Below, in pieces: positions 1 to 8,645 of a stretch of DNA of 64,000 nt (its first letter is position 1; each line of letters begins with the position of its first letter). Location: contig UQIW01000004.1 in the NCBI GenBank assembly GCA_900541235.1, positions 39,855-103,854 of the forward strand. Direction: 5' to 3'. The position numbers and the translations under genes were made by a program. The DNA comes from an uncultured Collinsella sp. (lineage in GTDB: Bacteria; Actinomycetota; Coriobacteriia; Coriobacteriales; Coriobacteriaceae). The notes under the pieces are model-generated. The model ran no database searches. It was not told the origin of the DNA and saw only the letters and a program-made list of their open reading frames with translations.

Positions 1-4
1 AATG

Positions 5-76
5 ACGGGTGCTCCGACCGGGGCGCCCGTTATATGTGTGCAATAGGGCACACGATACGATGTGGGAGGGCTCACA
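5..76 (+). promoter_or_regulatory. Structured leader upstream of rplA
   Basis: Three short dyads lie ahead of rplA: a GC-rich hairpin at about 5-30 (ACGGGTGC paired with GCGCCCGT), GTGTGC/GCACAC at about 35-52, and TGTG/CACA enclosing GGAGGGC at about 61-76. The first could end an upstream transcription unit (rplK is expected just outside the window). The later ones could form an L1-responsive leader, because L1 autoregulates by binding its own mRNA in many bacteria. The link to L1 is inference only. Confidence 0.35.
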
Positions 77-103
77 CCCGTTTAACCACAGGAGGTAATG
101 CAC

Positions 104-811
104 ATGGCTAAGCATGGTAAGAGCTATAACGCCGCTGCCGAGAAGATCGACCGCGCCACGCTCTACACCCCCCTTCAGGCTGCCAAGCTCATCAAGGAGC
201 TCGACACCGCCAAGTTCGACGAGACCGTCGAGGCCCACTTCCGTCTGGGCATCGATACTCGTAAGGCTGACCAGAACATCCGTGGTTCCATCTCCCTGCC
301 CCACGGCACCGGCAAGACCGTTCGTGTTGCCGTCTTCGCCGAGGGCGAGAAGGCCCGCGAGGCCGAGGCTGCCGGCGCTGACATCATCGGTTCCGACGAG
401 CTCGTCGCCCAGATCCAGAAGGGCGAGATCAACTTCGACGCCGCTATCGCTACGCCGAACATGATGGCCAAGGTTGGCCGCATCGGTAAGATCCTTGGTC
501 CCCGTGGCCTCATGCCGAACCCCAAGCTCGGCACCGTGACCATGGACGTCGCCAAGATGGTCTCCGAGCTCAAGGCCGGCCGCGTTGAGTATCGCGCCGA
601 CCGTTACGGCATCTGCCACGTGCCCCTGGGCAAGAAGTCCTTCTCTGAGCAGCAGCTCGTCGAGAACTACGCTGCCCTGTACACCGAGATCCTGCGCGTC
701 AAGCCCTCTTCTGCTAAGGGCAAGTACGTCAAGTCCATCTCCGTGTCTTCCACCATGGGCCCTGGCGTCAAGGTCGATCCCGCTATCCAGCGTGACTTCC
801 TGGCTGAGTAA
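104..811 (+). CDS. rplA: 50S ribosomal protein L1
   Basis: Encodes L1 (235 aa), which binds 23S rRNA at the mobile L1 stalk near the E site and usually represses its own mRNA. The family-typical GRIGKILGPRGLMPNPK motif lies mid-protein. An in-frame ATG exists at 98, but the Shine-Dalgarno AGGAGG at 90-95 is only two bases from it and eight bases from the ATG at 104, so 104 is the better start. L1 is normally followed directly by rplJ-rplL; here a strong terminator follows and rplJ is about 22 kb away. Confidence 0.97.
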   Translation: MAKHGKSYNAAAEKIDRATLYTPLQAAKLIKELDTAKFDETVEAHFRLGIDTRKADQNIRGSISLPHGTGKTVRVAVFAEGEKAREAEAAGADIIGSDELVAQIQKGEINFDAAIATPNMMAKVGRIGKILGPRGLMPNPKLGTVTMDVAKMVSELKAGRVEYRADRYGICHVPLGKKSFSEQQLVENYAALYTEILRVKPSSAKGKYVKSISVSSTMGPGVKVDPAIQRDFLAE

Positions 812-847
812 CTTTTAGTTACTGCCTGAGCAAAGCAAGCATTGCTA

Positions 848-886
848 AAGAAACCCGGTTCTGTCTCGTGCAGGACCGGGTTTCTT
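848..886 (+). terminator. Intrinsic terminator after rplA
   Basis: A perfect 12-bp stem, AAGAAACCCGGT (848-859) with ACCGGGTTTCTT (875-886), sits 37 bases after the rplA stop. The A/T-rich end of the stem supplies the U-rich side. Confidence 0.85.
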
Positions 887-899
887 GCTATCGCGTCAA

Positions 900-938
900 A
901 ACTGCCTCAAAGGGGGCAGTGACCCCTTTGAGGCAGTT
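900..938 (-). terminator. Palindromic terminator of the metallophosphoesterase operon
   Basis: A 16-bp perfect inverted repeat (AACTGCCTCAAAGGGG at 900-915 with its complement at 923-938) overlaps the minus-strand stop codon at 937-939. It resembles the other hairpins in the window whose loops contain GACAGG or GTCACTG-like sequence. It probably ends the leftward operon. Confidence 0.65.
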
Positions 939-1647
939 ACCAGGGTGTTCTGGCGGTTGAGGACTCGATGGCCTCGTGGCGCTTGAGCTCGCGGCGCATG
1001 GTTTGTGAGTTGAGCCAGGCTGCCTGCCAGCCACGGATGGGGTAGCGCGTCTGGTCGAGCTCAAACTGCGTATATCCGCTGGCGTTGATGATCGTCGTTC
1101 CACACACATGCTGCCGCTCGCGCTGAAAGTCGCGACCATAGCTTTGGTGTACATGCCCATGCACCATGTAGTCGGCCCCCCAGGACTCAAGCGCCGTGTT
1201 AAAGCACTCAAACCCTCGATGCGGCAGATCGTCCAGATCACCCATACCGGCGGCGGGTGCATGGGTAAGCAGAATGTCGCACCCGCCGACCATCCTAACC
1301 TTACGCGACAGCTTGCGCATGCGCTTGGACATCTCGCGTTCGGTGTACATGTTGGCGCCGTCGCGATAACGCATGGACCCGCCAAGGCCCGCAATGCGAA
1401 TCCCTCGGTACGTGTACACGCTGTCTTCCACGCAGATACATCCGCCCGGTGCATGACGTGCGTAGCGGTCGTCGTGATTGCCGCGCACGTAGATGAGCGG
1501 TTTGTTGATGACGGTGACCAAGAACTCAAGATAGTCCGGGTCCAGATCGCCGGCAGACAGAATCAGGTCGACACCCTCAAAGCGCTCCTTGCGAAAGCAC
1601 TCCCAAAGGCATCGTTCTTCGGTATCTGCTATGGCAAGGATCTTCAT
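937..1647 (-). CDS. Metallophosphoesterase (calcineurin-like)
   Basis: A 236-aa cytoplasmic metallophosphoesterase. Visible family motifs in order are GDLDP (residues about 33-37), GNHDD (about 56-60), THAP and GHVH (near 155 onward), which supply metal ligands of the calcineurin-like fold. The first motif is odd: where the family has DxH near residue 8, this protein reads IADTEER, so the usual His is Glu. The substrate cannot be predicted. Its start overlaps the stop of the upstream ParB-like/BMP gene by 4 bases, so the two are translationally coupled and probably act together. Confidence 0.85.
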   Translation of the reverse strand: MKILAIADTEERCLWECFRKERFEGVDLILSAGDLDPDYLEFLVTVINKPLIYVRGNHDDRYARHAPGGCICVEDSVYTYRGIRIAGLGGSMRYRDGANMYTEREMSKRMRKLSRKVRMVGGCDILLTHAPAAGMGDLDDLPHRGFECFNTALESWGADYMVHGHVHQSYGRDFQRERQHVCGTTIINASGYTQFELDQTRYPIRGWQAAWLNSQTMRRELKRHEAIESSTARTPW

Positions 1648-3560
1648 AGGGCGGTAACTCCCGGCTCATCGTCGAGCTGCGGAATGGTGCCTACCACGTT
1701 GTCCGCCAGCCAATTCATCTCGACAATCTGCGCGCTCGGCAGTGGGGGAAAGCCCTCGATCTGCACCACGCCGTCTTGGCTATGAAGCTCGCCGCCAAAT
1801 GGATTGATGGAGCCCTCGACGATGCCATTGCGGAGCAGCTGCACCAGTTTGCGCGTCTGATAGGGCAGGCCCGGAGCGTAGCGAATGTCGATGACGCCCG
1901 AGCTCATGCCATACCAGTAGTTGACGGCGCGAACCTGGCTGTCGTCACTGGTCTCATCCCAGGTGCCATGCAGCAGGCTTCGCACGATAAGCTCGTAGTA
2001 TCGGCCCCAGTTCCAGACCGGCATGGCGATGCCGACGACCTTGCCATCGACCAGGCGGTGGAGTCCGTAGGCCGTAGGGTCTACGAGCGACTTTGACATG
2101 TCAGCGCCGGTTATGACGCTCACGCCTTCGCGGCACATGGCCTCGGCAAGGCCTCCGGCGGGCACATCGCCCCAGGTCAGGATAATTTGCGCGCGGGGGT
2201 CGAGCAGCGAGGCGCCAATCGCAAAGGCGTTGATCTCGCTAAGCGCGCCCGAGGCGAAGACCGACGCGTGGTAGCCGATACGGTGGTTGTCCGCCATACT
2301 GGCGGCAAGGGCGCCCAGGAGAAACTTGGCCTCGTACATCTTGCCAAAGTACGAACGGACGCTTTGGTGGGGAAGGCCGATAGAGCAGTTAAGGAACCGC
2401 ACCTGTGGATACTCAACGGCAGCTCTGAGCGCGTATTCCATCAGGCGGTGCGAGGTCGAGAAGATGACGTTAGCTCCATGTTTGACAGCCGTTTCCACGG
2501 CGGCGTAGAACACGTCCGGATTGTGACAGTCCTCGAACGCCTCGGTGCGCACGATACCGCCAAAATGCTCATCGAGATACTGACGCCCTTGGTCGTGCAG
2601 GCTGTCCCAGCTCGACGTCGCACAGGGGAACTCATGGATAAAGGCGATGCGCAGGGGGCTGGCCGCCGAGTAGACGGTCTTGCCCATAAAGAAGTTGAGC
2701 ACGCCGGAGGTGGACTTGGCGGGCGCCTCTTCCTCATCGACACTCGGTGCCTCGACAAGATCGACCTTCTCCTCATCACTTTTGCCGGCAATGACCAACT
2801 CGCGCCAAATCTTGCACAGGCGGTTTACGACGATATCCGTCGGCGTATCCAGCAGGCGGTCCTGGTTGTACACATTGAGGTAGACGAGCATAGCGTCGGC
2901 GGGCGTAATGTCCAGATGGTCGCCGCCGGCGCGCAGGTAGGCGCGCTTAAAGAGCAGGAAGGTGTGGCGCAGGTAGTCGACCTTTTTCTGCGGCCATTTT
3001 TCGATAAGGTTCTGACCGAGCATCTTGGCGAGCGTTTCGTAGCTTCCCTCACGCGAGAACTCGATCTCGTATAGGGGGCAGACGCGCCAAAACGCGCAGA
3101 ACTCGCCATAGAGGCGGCTTTCGACGGAATCCCATTTTCCGGGGTAGAGGCGGGTGACCTTGGCCGAAACCGTCGGGGCGTCCAGGAATTTGAGGACGCT
3201 GACGCGCTTGTTGCCCTCTTGGACGTAGAACCGATGCATGAACTCGGTGACGATGATGGGGTCGCGATAGCCCTCGGTCACCTGGATGTCGTAGAGGTTG
3301 GACCACTTGCGGGCGAACTCGGTGCTAAATGGCAACAGGGGCATAAAGTTGCACGAAAAGGCAGACTGACGGCCCTTGGTAACCGTGCCGACGACCATTT
3401 CGAGCGGAATATCCCGCAGGCCGACGCTCTCTCGCTGACCTAAGGGGAGCTGGGCAACCAGGCTGTCGAGGTCCGTAAGGTACGGGTGCTCGCTTTGGCT
3501 GATGGCGCGACGGCGTCCCTGCTCGCCGCGCTTGCGTGCTTGACGATAGGCCTCTTCCAT
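1644..3560 (-). CDS. ParB-like / BMP-family binding-domain fusion protein, cytoplasmic
   Basis: 638 aa with no signal peptide or lipobox. The N-terminal about 250 residues look like a ParB/sulfiredoxin-type fold (motif VQEGNKRVSVLKFL near residues 113-126, similar to ParB's EGNhR segment). An acidic linker near 265-285 follows, and then a domain resembling BMP/PnrA periplasmic binding proteins (LRIAFIHEF, VIFSTSHRLMEYA, FLNCSIGL, FLLGALAA). BMP proteins normally bind nucleosides outside the cell as lipoproteins, so a cytoplasmic form suggests a ligand sensor. It is coupled by a 4-base overlap to a metallophosphoesterase. The domain assignment is by eye; function unknown. Confidence 0.7.
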   Translation of the reverse strand: MEEAYRQARKRGEQGRRRAISQSEHPYLTDLDSLVAQLPLGQRESVGLRDIPLEMVVGTVTKGRQSAFSCNFMPLLPFSTEFARKWSNLYDIQVTEGYRDPIIVTEFMHRFYVQEGNKRVSVLKFLDAPTVSAKVTRLYPGKWDSVESRLYGEFCAFWRVCPLYEIEFSREGSYETLAKMLGQNLIEKWPQKKVDYLRHTFLLFKRAYLRAGGDHLDITPADAMLVYLNVYNQDRLLDTPTDIVVNRLCKIWRELVIAGKSDEEKVDLVEAPSVDEEEAPAKSTSGVLNFFMGKTVYSAASPLRIAFIHEFPCATSSWDSLHDQGRQYLDEHFGGIVRTEAFEDCHNPDVFYAAVETAVKHGANVIFSTSHRLMEYALRAAVEYPQVRFLNCSIGLPHQSVRSYFGKMYEAKFLLGALAASMADNHRIGYHASVFASGALSEINAFAIGASLLDPRAQIILTWGDVPAGGLAEAMCREGVSVITGADMSKSLVDPTAYGLHRLVDGKVVGIAMPVWNWGRYYELIVRSLLHGTWDETSDDSQVRAVNYWYGMSSGVIDIRYAPGLPYQTRKLVQLLRNGIVEGSINPFGGELHSQDGVVQIEGFPPLPSAQIVEMNWLADNVVGTIPQLDDEPGVTAL

Positions 3561-3616
3561 GGTGTCTACTCCCTTAGTCGTTTAAACAACGATATGAACC
3601 ATGGTACCATGATGCG

Positions 3617-3655
3617 AAACCACCACAAAGGTGCCTGTCCCCTTTGTGGTGGTTT
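3617..3655 (-). terminator. Intrinsic terminator after the MscS gene
   Basis: Inverted repeat AAACCACCACAAAG (3617-3630) with its complement (3642-3655), overlapping the mscS stop codon. The loop reads GGGGACAGGCAC on the minus strand. The same loop occurs in hairpins at 6639-6678 and, in altered form, 6679-6733, so this is one member of a dispersed family. Confidence 0.75.
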
Positions 3656-4421
3656 AGGCGATGATGGGGGCGATGGCACGAATGCAGGCGTCGGCTGCCG
3701 TAAAAGTGGTGCTATCGTCGCTGACGATAAAGATGATTTTGCCCTTAATGCCAAAGTCGCCAATCTCGCTAAAGAGCACGTATGGCTCCTTGTCAAAGCC
3801 AGAGATGGGCGAGACGGCCGTTTTGGTTGCGCTCGTGAGCTCGTCTGCCAGCGCGTCAAGGGAAGCCCACTTAGACGTGTCCTTTACGGCAACGGGCACG
3901 GCCACGCGCCCAAAGGGCATCAGATGTACGAGCGTGTTCTTGGAGATGTTGGAGTTGGGCACAATGATGGTCTGCCCGCAGGCGTCCTCGATGGTCGTGT
4001 GGCGCCAGGTGATGTCTTGGACCACGCCTGACACGCCGCCGACCTCGATATTGTCGCCGGGTTTGATAATGCCCATAAACGTCACCTGCATACCGCCGAT
4101 AAGGTTCGACAGCGTGTCCTGAAAGCCGAGCGAGATGGCGATGCCGCCGACGCCAAGAGCTGCGACGAGGGCGTTTGCATTAATGCCAAAACAGTTGTCG
4201 AGGATAAAGCTGCCGCCGATCATCCAGATGACGGCGCGCGCGATGTTGATGAAGATGCTCGATGCCGGCAGCGGGTTATCGTCGCGGTTAAGCAGGTGGC
4301 GCAGGGTCTTGGACGCGACCTTGGCGGCAACGGCGGTGCCGATGGCCAGGACAGCGGCCCAGATGATGTTGTGGACCCATCGTTGTGCAAAAAAATGAAG
4401 AATTGGCTCAAACAATTCCAT
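3654..4421 (-). CDS. MscS-family small-conductance mechanosensitive channel
   Basis: Inner-membrane channel that opens under turgor stress, about 255 aa. It has N-terminal hydrophobic helices (IIWAAVLAIGTAVAA, then IFINIARAVIWMIGGSFIL) and a pore-like glycine/alanine helix followed by the MscS signature (ALGVGGIAISLGFQDTLSN). The beta domain continues with IKPGDNIEVGGVSGVVQDI and a TTIEDACGQTIIVPNS stretch. The ATG at 4419-4421 is preceded at nine bases by AGGAGG (4431-4436), so it is preferred over the in-frame start at 4445. It stands alone between two terminators. Confidence 0.9.
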   Translation of the reverse strand: MELFEPILHFFAQRWVHNIIWAAVLAIGTAVAAKVASKTLRHLLNRDDNPLPASSIFINIARAVIWMIGGSFILDNCFGINANALVAALGVGGIAISLGFQDTLSNLIGGMQVTFMGIIKPGDNIEVGGVSGVVQDITWRHTTIEDACGQTIIVPNSNISKNTLVHLMPFGRVAVPVAVKDTSKWASLDALADELTSATKTAVSPISGFDKEPYVLFSEIGDFGIKGKIIFIVSDDSTTFTAADACIRAIAPIIA

Positions 4422-4464
4422 GTAGGGAAACCTCCTCATGATCATCCAACCATGATACCCACCA

Positions 4465-4498
4465 AGAAGCCCGTCCGATCACATTCAAGCGGGCTTCT
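4465..4498 (-). terminator. Terminator between the 5'-nucleotidase gene and mscS
   Basis: Stem AGAAGCCCG (4465-4473) with CGGGCTTCT (4490-4498) downstream, on the minus strand, of the 5'-nucleotidase gene. The T-rich side on the minus strand is short, so termination may be partial. Confidence 0.6.
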
Positions 4499-4549
4499 GC
4501 GCTCGATATAAGGTTTGCGGGGCGGGGCTGAGAGGCTCGGCGGTGTAGC

Positions 4550-6574
4550 TTAGCGTCGACGCTTCCAGATAATGCCGAGCATGATGACGATGATGCCGCC
4601 GATAAGGCACGCGCCAACTACTGCCAGCGTGCGGTCTCCCGTTGCGGCAAGCTTACCGGTCGTCTTCTTGGTGATGACCTTCGTGGTCGCCGTGTCCGTC
4701 TTAGACGAGGGCTTAGGCGCCGGGGCCGGTGAGGGCGTGGGGTCCACGGCTGCGGAGCCGAAGCCGATGGTGCCGGCGAGCCCGGCCATCTTGCTCTCCC
4801 AGCCGTTCTGCCCGATCAGCGCCCTTAGCGCTGACTCGCAGGTACCCCACTCGGTGTGCTTAGTGGCGTTTGCGAAGGTGGGGAAGTCGGTCGTGTTGGT
4901 GATGATGTAGTTGTTGGTGGCGACGGTATAGGTCTTGGTGGGATCGAGCGTGCTGCCGTCTTTGGTGAGTGTGGCACTCACAATGCGCTTGCCTTCGGGC
5001 TGCGTCCAATCAATCGTCACGTTGATGCCGCCAAAGGAGAGAACGCTGCCAGAGTCATCGCGCCACTTGTACTTGTCTTGCGCCTCCTGCTCGGTGTGAC
5101 CGGCCGCCACATAAGCCTGCTGAAGCTCGTAGCTGTCGTTGCAATCGTCGCTGATTTGTAGCGAGTGCTCGAGCGCTGCGAGGAAGTCCGCGCCGGTCAT
5201 GGTCCAGGTCTCCACGGTGTTGCCGTAGGGCGAGATGGCGATGACGTTGCCGGCGGTCACGTTGCCCGCCGCGATGCCGCCGCGGATGCCGCCAGCGTTT
5301 TCGATAGCGAAGTCCGCGCCCGTCAGGGCAAGATAGGAGCCGCAAATCACGTGGCCGATGGTCTGGGCCTTGGTGGTGTCGCCCTCCTTGCTGGGGCGGA
5401 AATCGGTGGTGCGCACCATTTCCCAACCATGCGTGCCTGCGGCGTCCTCGCCGTAGAAATAGTTGGTGGTGGATGTGCCGAGCACCTTGTTCGATTCGTT
5501 TTCAAAGTCCTCGTCGAGCGGCTTGATCTTGTTGCGGACGGCTTCAAGGCGGCTTTGGTAGTCGGAGCCCTTGTCGGGGTCTGCCAAAAGGTCGTTGACG
5601 TTCTTGGCGGTGTAGAGCTTCTCATCGCTGCCGTCTGCAGGGACCGTGACCGTGTCATCGTCGGTGCTTTCGGTGCCCTTGGTGTCGTACTCGTAGGGGA
5701 CGGAAAGCAGCCCCACCTCGGCAAAGGCGCTGCCTGCCTCGACAACGTGGATCGTCTTGCCGTCGGCTCCCGTCACCTTCTCGTTAAGGTTGATGTGCTC
5801 GTGGCCTGCGATAAGGGCATCGACGCCACGGAGCCGCGTGGCAAAGGTCTTGGCGTCGAGCGTGTGCGCGATACACACAACAACATCGCAGCCCTCCCTG
5901 CGCAGCTGCTCTGCCTCGGTATTGATGGCGTTCGCGGCACTCGAGAAGCTGGTGCCCGCGACCAGGTCCGCGCGCAGCGAGGAACCTAGCGACTCATCCA
6001 TGGCACCCACGACGCCGACCTTGATTTTGTAGTCGAATGTGGAGTGATCTTCGCTATCCTCCCAGGTGCGATCGAGCGTCTTCGTGATGCTCGAGCTCCA
6101 TACGCCGCTCGTAGACTTTGCGTTCGCGCAGAGCATGGCGAAGGGCGTGCCGGTGGTGCTGAAGCCGGTCATGGTGCGGAGTTTGTCCGCACCGTAGCTC
6201 CAGTCGTGGTTGCCTGGCGTGGTCGCGTCGTAGCCGTCGGCGTAGAAGGTGTCCATGAGCTCGGCGATGCTCTTGCCCTCGCTCATGGTGGCGAAGGACT
6301 GCCCGTGGAAGGTGTCGCCCGCATCGAGCAAAAGATCGGGGGCGCTGTTTTGGGCGCTATAGAGAACCGCCAGTCCGTCGAAGCCCACAGTGCCGGTGCC
6401 CTTGCTTGCGTTGTAGCTGTACTTGTAGCTGCCGTGGATGTCGTTGGTGTGCATGACGGCCACGGAGCCGTCAATAGCGGCGGGCAGGTTCCCCGCGAAA
6501 GCGAGACTTGGGATGCCTGCGAGCGCGCCTGCAAACAACGCGGTGGCTAACGCAAGGCGGGGGAGTCTTTTCAT
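4550..6574 (-). CDS. Secreted, wall-anchored 5'-nucleotidase/bifunctional phosphatase
   Basis: A 674-aa surface enzyme that likely dephosphorylates extracellular nucleotides. In order: an N-terminal signal peptide (KRLPRLALATALFAGALAG), and a metallophosphatase domain with HTNDIHG, LLDAGDTFHG, PGNHDWSYG and AGHEH motifs. Next is the 5'-nucleotidase C-terminal domain (NAGGIRGGIAAG, ISPYGNTVETWTMTG). A Pro/Ser/Thr spacer is followed by a C-terminal sorting signal: LAATGD, a hydrophobic helix and KRRR. LAxTG is the motif of class E (actinobacterial) sortases. The start has AAGG at a suitable distance. No sortase gene lies in the window. Confidence 0.92.
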   Translation of the reverse strand: MKRLPRLALATALFAGALAGIPSLAFAGNLPAAIDGSVAVMHTNDIHGSYKYSYNASKGTGTVGFDGLAVLYSAQNSAPDLLLDAGDTFHGQSFATMSEGKSIAELMDTFYADGYDATTPGNHDWSYGADKLRTMTGFSTTGTPFAMLCANAKSTSGVWSSSITKTLDRTWEDSEDHSTFDYKIKVGVVGAMDESLGSSLRADLVAGTSFSSAANAINTEAEQLRREGCDVVVCIAHTLDAKTFATRLRGVDALIAGHEHINLNEKVTGADGKTIHVVEAGSAFAEVGLLSVPYEYDTKGTESTDDDTVTVPADGSDEKLYTAKNVNDLLADPDKGSDYQSRLEAVRNKIKPLDEDFENESNKVLGTSTTNYFYGEDAAGTHGWEMVRTTDFRPSKEGDTTKAQTIGHVICGSYLALTGADFAIENAGGIRGGIAAGNVTAGNVIAISPYGNTVETWTMTGADFLAALEHSLQISDDCNDSYELQQAYVAAGHTEQEAQDKYKWRDDSGSVLSFGGINVTIDWTQPEGKRIVSATLTKDGSTLDPTKTYTVATNNYIITNTTDFPTFANATKHTEWGTCESALRALIGQNGWESKMAGLAGTIGFGSAAVDPTPSPAPAPKPSSKTDTATTKVITKKTTGKLAATGDRTLAVVGACLIGGIIVIMLGIIWKRRR

Positions 6575-6638
6575 GGCAGTTTCCTTAGTCCTTAGCCAGA
6601 ATGTCTGGTTGAATATCGGATTATCGACATAATATGCG

Positions 6639-6678
6639 AAAACCGCCGCAAGGGCGCCTGTCCCTTAGCGGCGGTTTT
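6639..6678 (-). terminator. Distal hairpin below the ABC importer operon
   Basis: AAAACCGCCGC pairs with GCGGCGGTTTT around a loop containing GGGACAGGCGCC (minus strand). It is the second of two consecutive hairpins downstream of the ABC ATPase gene and closely resembles the one at 3617-3655. Confidence 0.6.
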
Positions 6679-6723
6679 GACGTTTGCGCAGATAAAACCT
6701 GCCAAAATAAACCTGTCCCTTTT
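6670..6723. repeat. 54-bp dispersed intergenic repeat, copy 1
   Basis: This stretch matches 59030-59083 at 49 of 54 positions by eye, including the blocks GTTTTGACGTTTG, CAGATAAAACCTG and AAAATAAACCTGTCC. Both copies lie just beyond the 3' end of a minus-strand gene. Confidence 0.7.
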
Positions 6724-6733
6724 TGGTAGGTTT
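6679..6733 (-). terminator. Terminator of the ABC importer operon
   Basis: AAACCTGCCAAAA pairs with TTTTGGTAGGTTT (one G-U) around a loop reading GGGACAGG on the minus strand. It abuts the ABC ATPase stop codon at 6732. Confidence 0.65.
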
Positions 6734-7526
6734 AGCTTAGCAGCATGCGGTCGTTGGCGAGCTCGCCGCCCGAGACCTCCTCGAATTTCTGCAGCAGGTC
6801 GGCTACGGTGAGCGACTTCTTCTCATCGCCCGCCACGTCGTAGATCACGTGGCCTTCGTGCATCATGATCAGACGGTTGCCCAGACGGATGGCGTCGTTC
6901 ATGTTGTGCGTGACCATGAGCGTGGTCAGGTGGTTCTCGTCGACGATCTCCTCGGTCAGGTTGAGCACCTTAGAGGCCGTCTTGGGGTCGAGGGCCGCGG
7001 TGTGCTCGTCGAGCAGCAGCAGGCGCGGCCTGGTGAGCGTGGCCATCAACAGGGTGAGTGCCTGGCGCTGGCCGCCCGAGAGCAGGCCGACCTTGGCGTT
7101 GAGACGCGTGTCCAGACCAAGGTCCAGGCGCTTGAGTAGCTCAACGTACTCATCTTTCTCGGCCTTGGTGACGCCCCACGAAAGGCCGCGACGCTGGCCG
7201 CGACGCTTGGCGAGGGCCAGGTTCTCGGCGATTTGCATGTCGGCAGCGGTACCGCGCATGGGGTCCTGAAACACGCGGCCCAGGTACTTGGCGCGCTGCG
7301 ACTCGCTCAGGCGCGAGATGTCGGTGCCGTCGAGCTCAATAACGCCCGAATCGAGCGGGTACACGCCGGCAATCATGTTGAGCAGCGTGGACTTGCCGGC
7401 GCCGTTGCCGCCGATCACGGTTACAAAGTCGCCGTCATTCAGGGTGAGGTCGACGCCGGTGAGCGCGCGCTTCTCGGTGACGGTGCCCTTGTTAAAGGTC
7501 TTCTTGACATGCGAGAGCTTAAGCAT
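6732..7526 (-). CDS. ABC transporter ATP-binding protein (TrpXYZ-like importer)
   Basis: A 264-aa ATPase powering the importer encoded with the two upstream genes. It has Walker A GGNGAGKST (near residue 40), a Q-loop region (RVFQDP), signature LLSGGQRQAL, Walker B LLLLDEH and the switch His in MVTHNM. The Walker B tail reads DEHTAALDP. A longer reading frame extends upstream to 7607, but the ATG at 7524-7526 overlaps the permease stop by 8 bases and has an AGGGAG Shine-Dalgarno at 7536-7541, so that start is chosen. Confidence 0.93.
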   Translation of the reverse strand: MLKLSHVKKTFNKGTVTEKRALTGVDLTLNDGDFVTVIGGNGAGKSTLLNMIAGVYPLDSGVIELDGTDISRLSESQRAKYLGRVFQDPMRGTAADMQIAENLALAKRRGQRRGLSWGVTKAEKDEYVELLKRLDLGLDTRLNAKVGLLSGGQRQALTLLMATLTRPRLLLLDEHTAALDPKTASKVLNLTEEIVDENHLTTLMVTHNMNDAIRLGNRLIMMHEGHVIYDVAGDEKKSLTVADLLQKFEEVSGGELANDRMLLS

Positions 7527-8442
7527 CTGCCTCATCTCCCTTCGTGTAGGAGCTGCGGAGCTTATAGCGCTCCCAAACCACGGGCACGCACAGGGCCACA
7601 GCGACAATTACGGCGGAGAGCAGCTTCATGTCGTTGGCGTCCATGCCCAACTGCAGCACGATGGCGCGGATAAGGAAGTACACCACGGAGCCAAAGACGG
7701 CGGAGGCAAGACGGACGCTAAACTGCGTGAGGCCGCCGGGCAGCAGACGGCCGAGCACCTCGCCGATAACAATGGCGGCAAGACCGATAACGATGGCACC
7801 GGTGCCCATACCAATGTCGGCATACTTTTGGCTCTGGCAGATGAGCGCGCCCGAAAGGCCGATGAGGGCGTTGGAGAGCACGAGGGCGATCATCTTGGTG
7901 GAGTTGGTGTTGACGCCCAGAGCGCGGATCATGTACTCGTTGTTGCCGGTGGCTCGCAGCGCCGAGCCGATCTCGGTGCCAAAGAACCAATACAGGATGG
8001 CAACGATAGCCACGGCGAGCAGGATGCCCAAGATGATGGCAACGGTGGACTGCGGCAGACCGGTCATATTGCTGACGGCGGAGAACACGGTGCCCTTGGC
8101 AAGAATGGGCGTATTGGACTTGCCCATGATGCGCAGGTTGATGGACCACAGGCTGATCTGGGTGAGGATTCCGGCGAGGATCGCAGGAATCTCAAAGACG
8201 GTGGTCAAAATGCCCGTGACGGCGCCCGCGATGGCGCCGGCGCACATACCGGCCAGCACGGCGAGCAGCGGGTCGACGTTGTTATTGACGATGAGCACAG
8301 CGCAGACGCAGCCGCCGAGGGCAAAGCTGCCGTCGCAGGTCATATCGGGAATGTCGAGCAGGCGGAACGTGATAAACACGCCAAGCACCATAATGCCCCA
8401 GAGGACGCCCTGCGAAACGGCGCCCTGCAATGCAATGAGCAT
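7519..8442 (-). CDS. ABC transporter permease (TrpY/BCAA-type)
   Basis: A 307-aa integral membrane protein, largely hydrophobic with about eight to nine helices and the LivH-like permease pattern (GAFVTFRLLDIPDMTCDGSF-like N-terminus, GNNEYMIRALGVNT in the coupling region). It forms the channel for the solute delivered by the lipoprotein encoded upstream. AGGAGG at 8452-8457 precedes the ATG. Coupled to the ATPase gene by an 8-base overlap. Confidence 0.92.
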   Translation of the reverse strand: MLIALQGAVSQGVLWGIMVLGVFITFRLLDIPDMTCDGSFALGGCVCAVLIVNNNVDPLLAVLAGMCAGAIAGAVTGILTTVFEIPAILAGILTQISLWSINLRIMGKSNTPILAKGTVFSAVSNMTGLPQSTVAIILGILLAVAIVAILYWFFGTEIGSALRATGNNEYMIRALGVNTNSTKMIALVLSNALIGLSGALICQSQKYADIGMGTGAIVIGLAAIVIGEVLGRLLPGGLTQFSVRLASAVFGSVVYFLIRAIVLQLGMDANDMKLLSAVIVAVALCVPVVWERYKLRSSYTKGDEADA

Positions 8443-8645
8443 GCTTCATACCTCCTAGGATAGGGTGGACACGTGATTCACCATAATAGCGGTAACAATG
8501 CATAGAAGAGCTGCGGACAGACGTTTTGTTTTACCTGAAACAAGCAGGGCGGACGCCGGTCTACAGCGCCCACCCCTGTGGCTCAGATATTGAATAACGC
8601 GGCTAAAGCGCGAGCACGGGCTCTAGACGCATGCCGCGTATGGCA

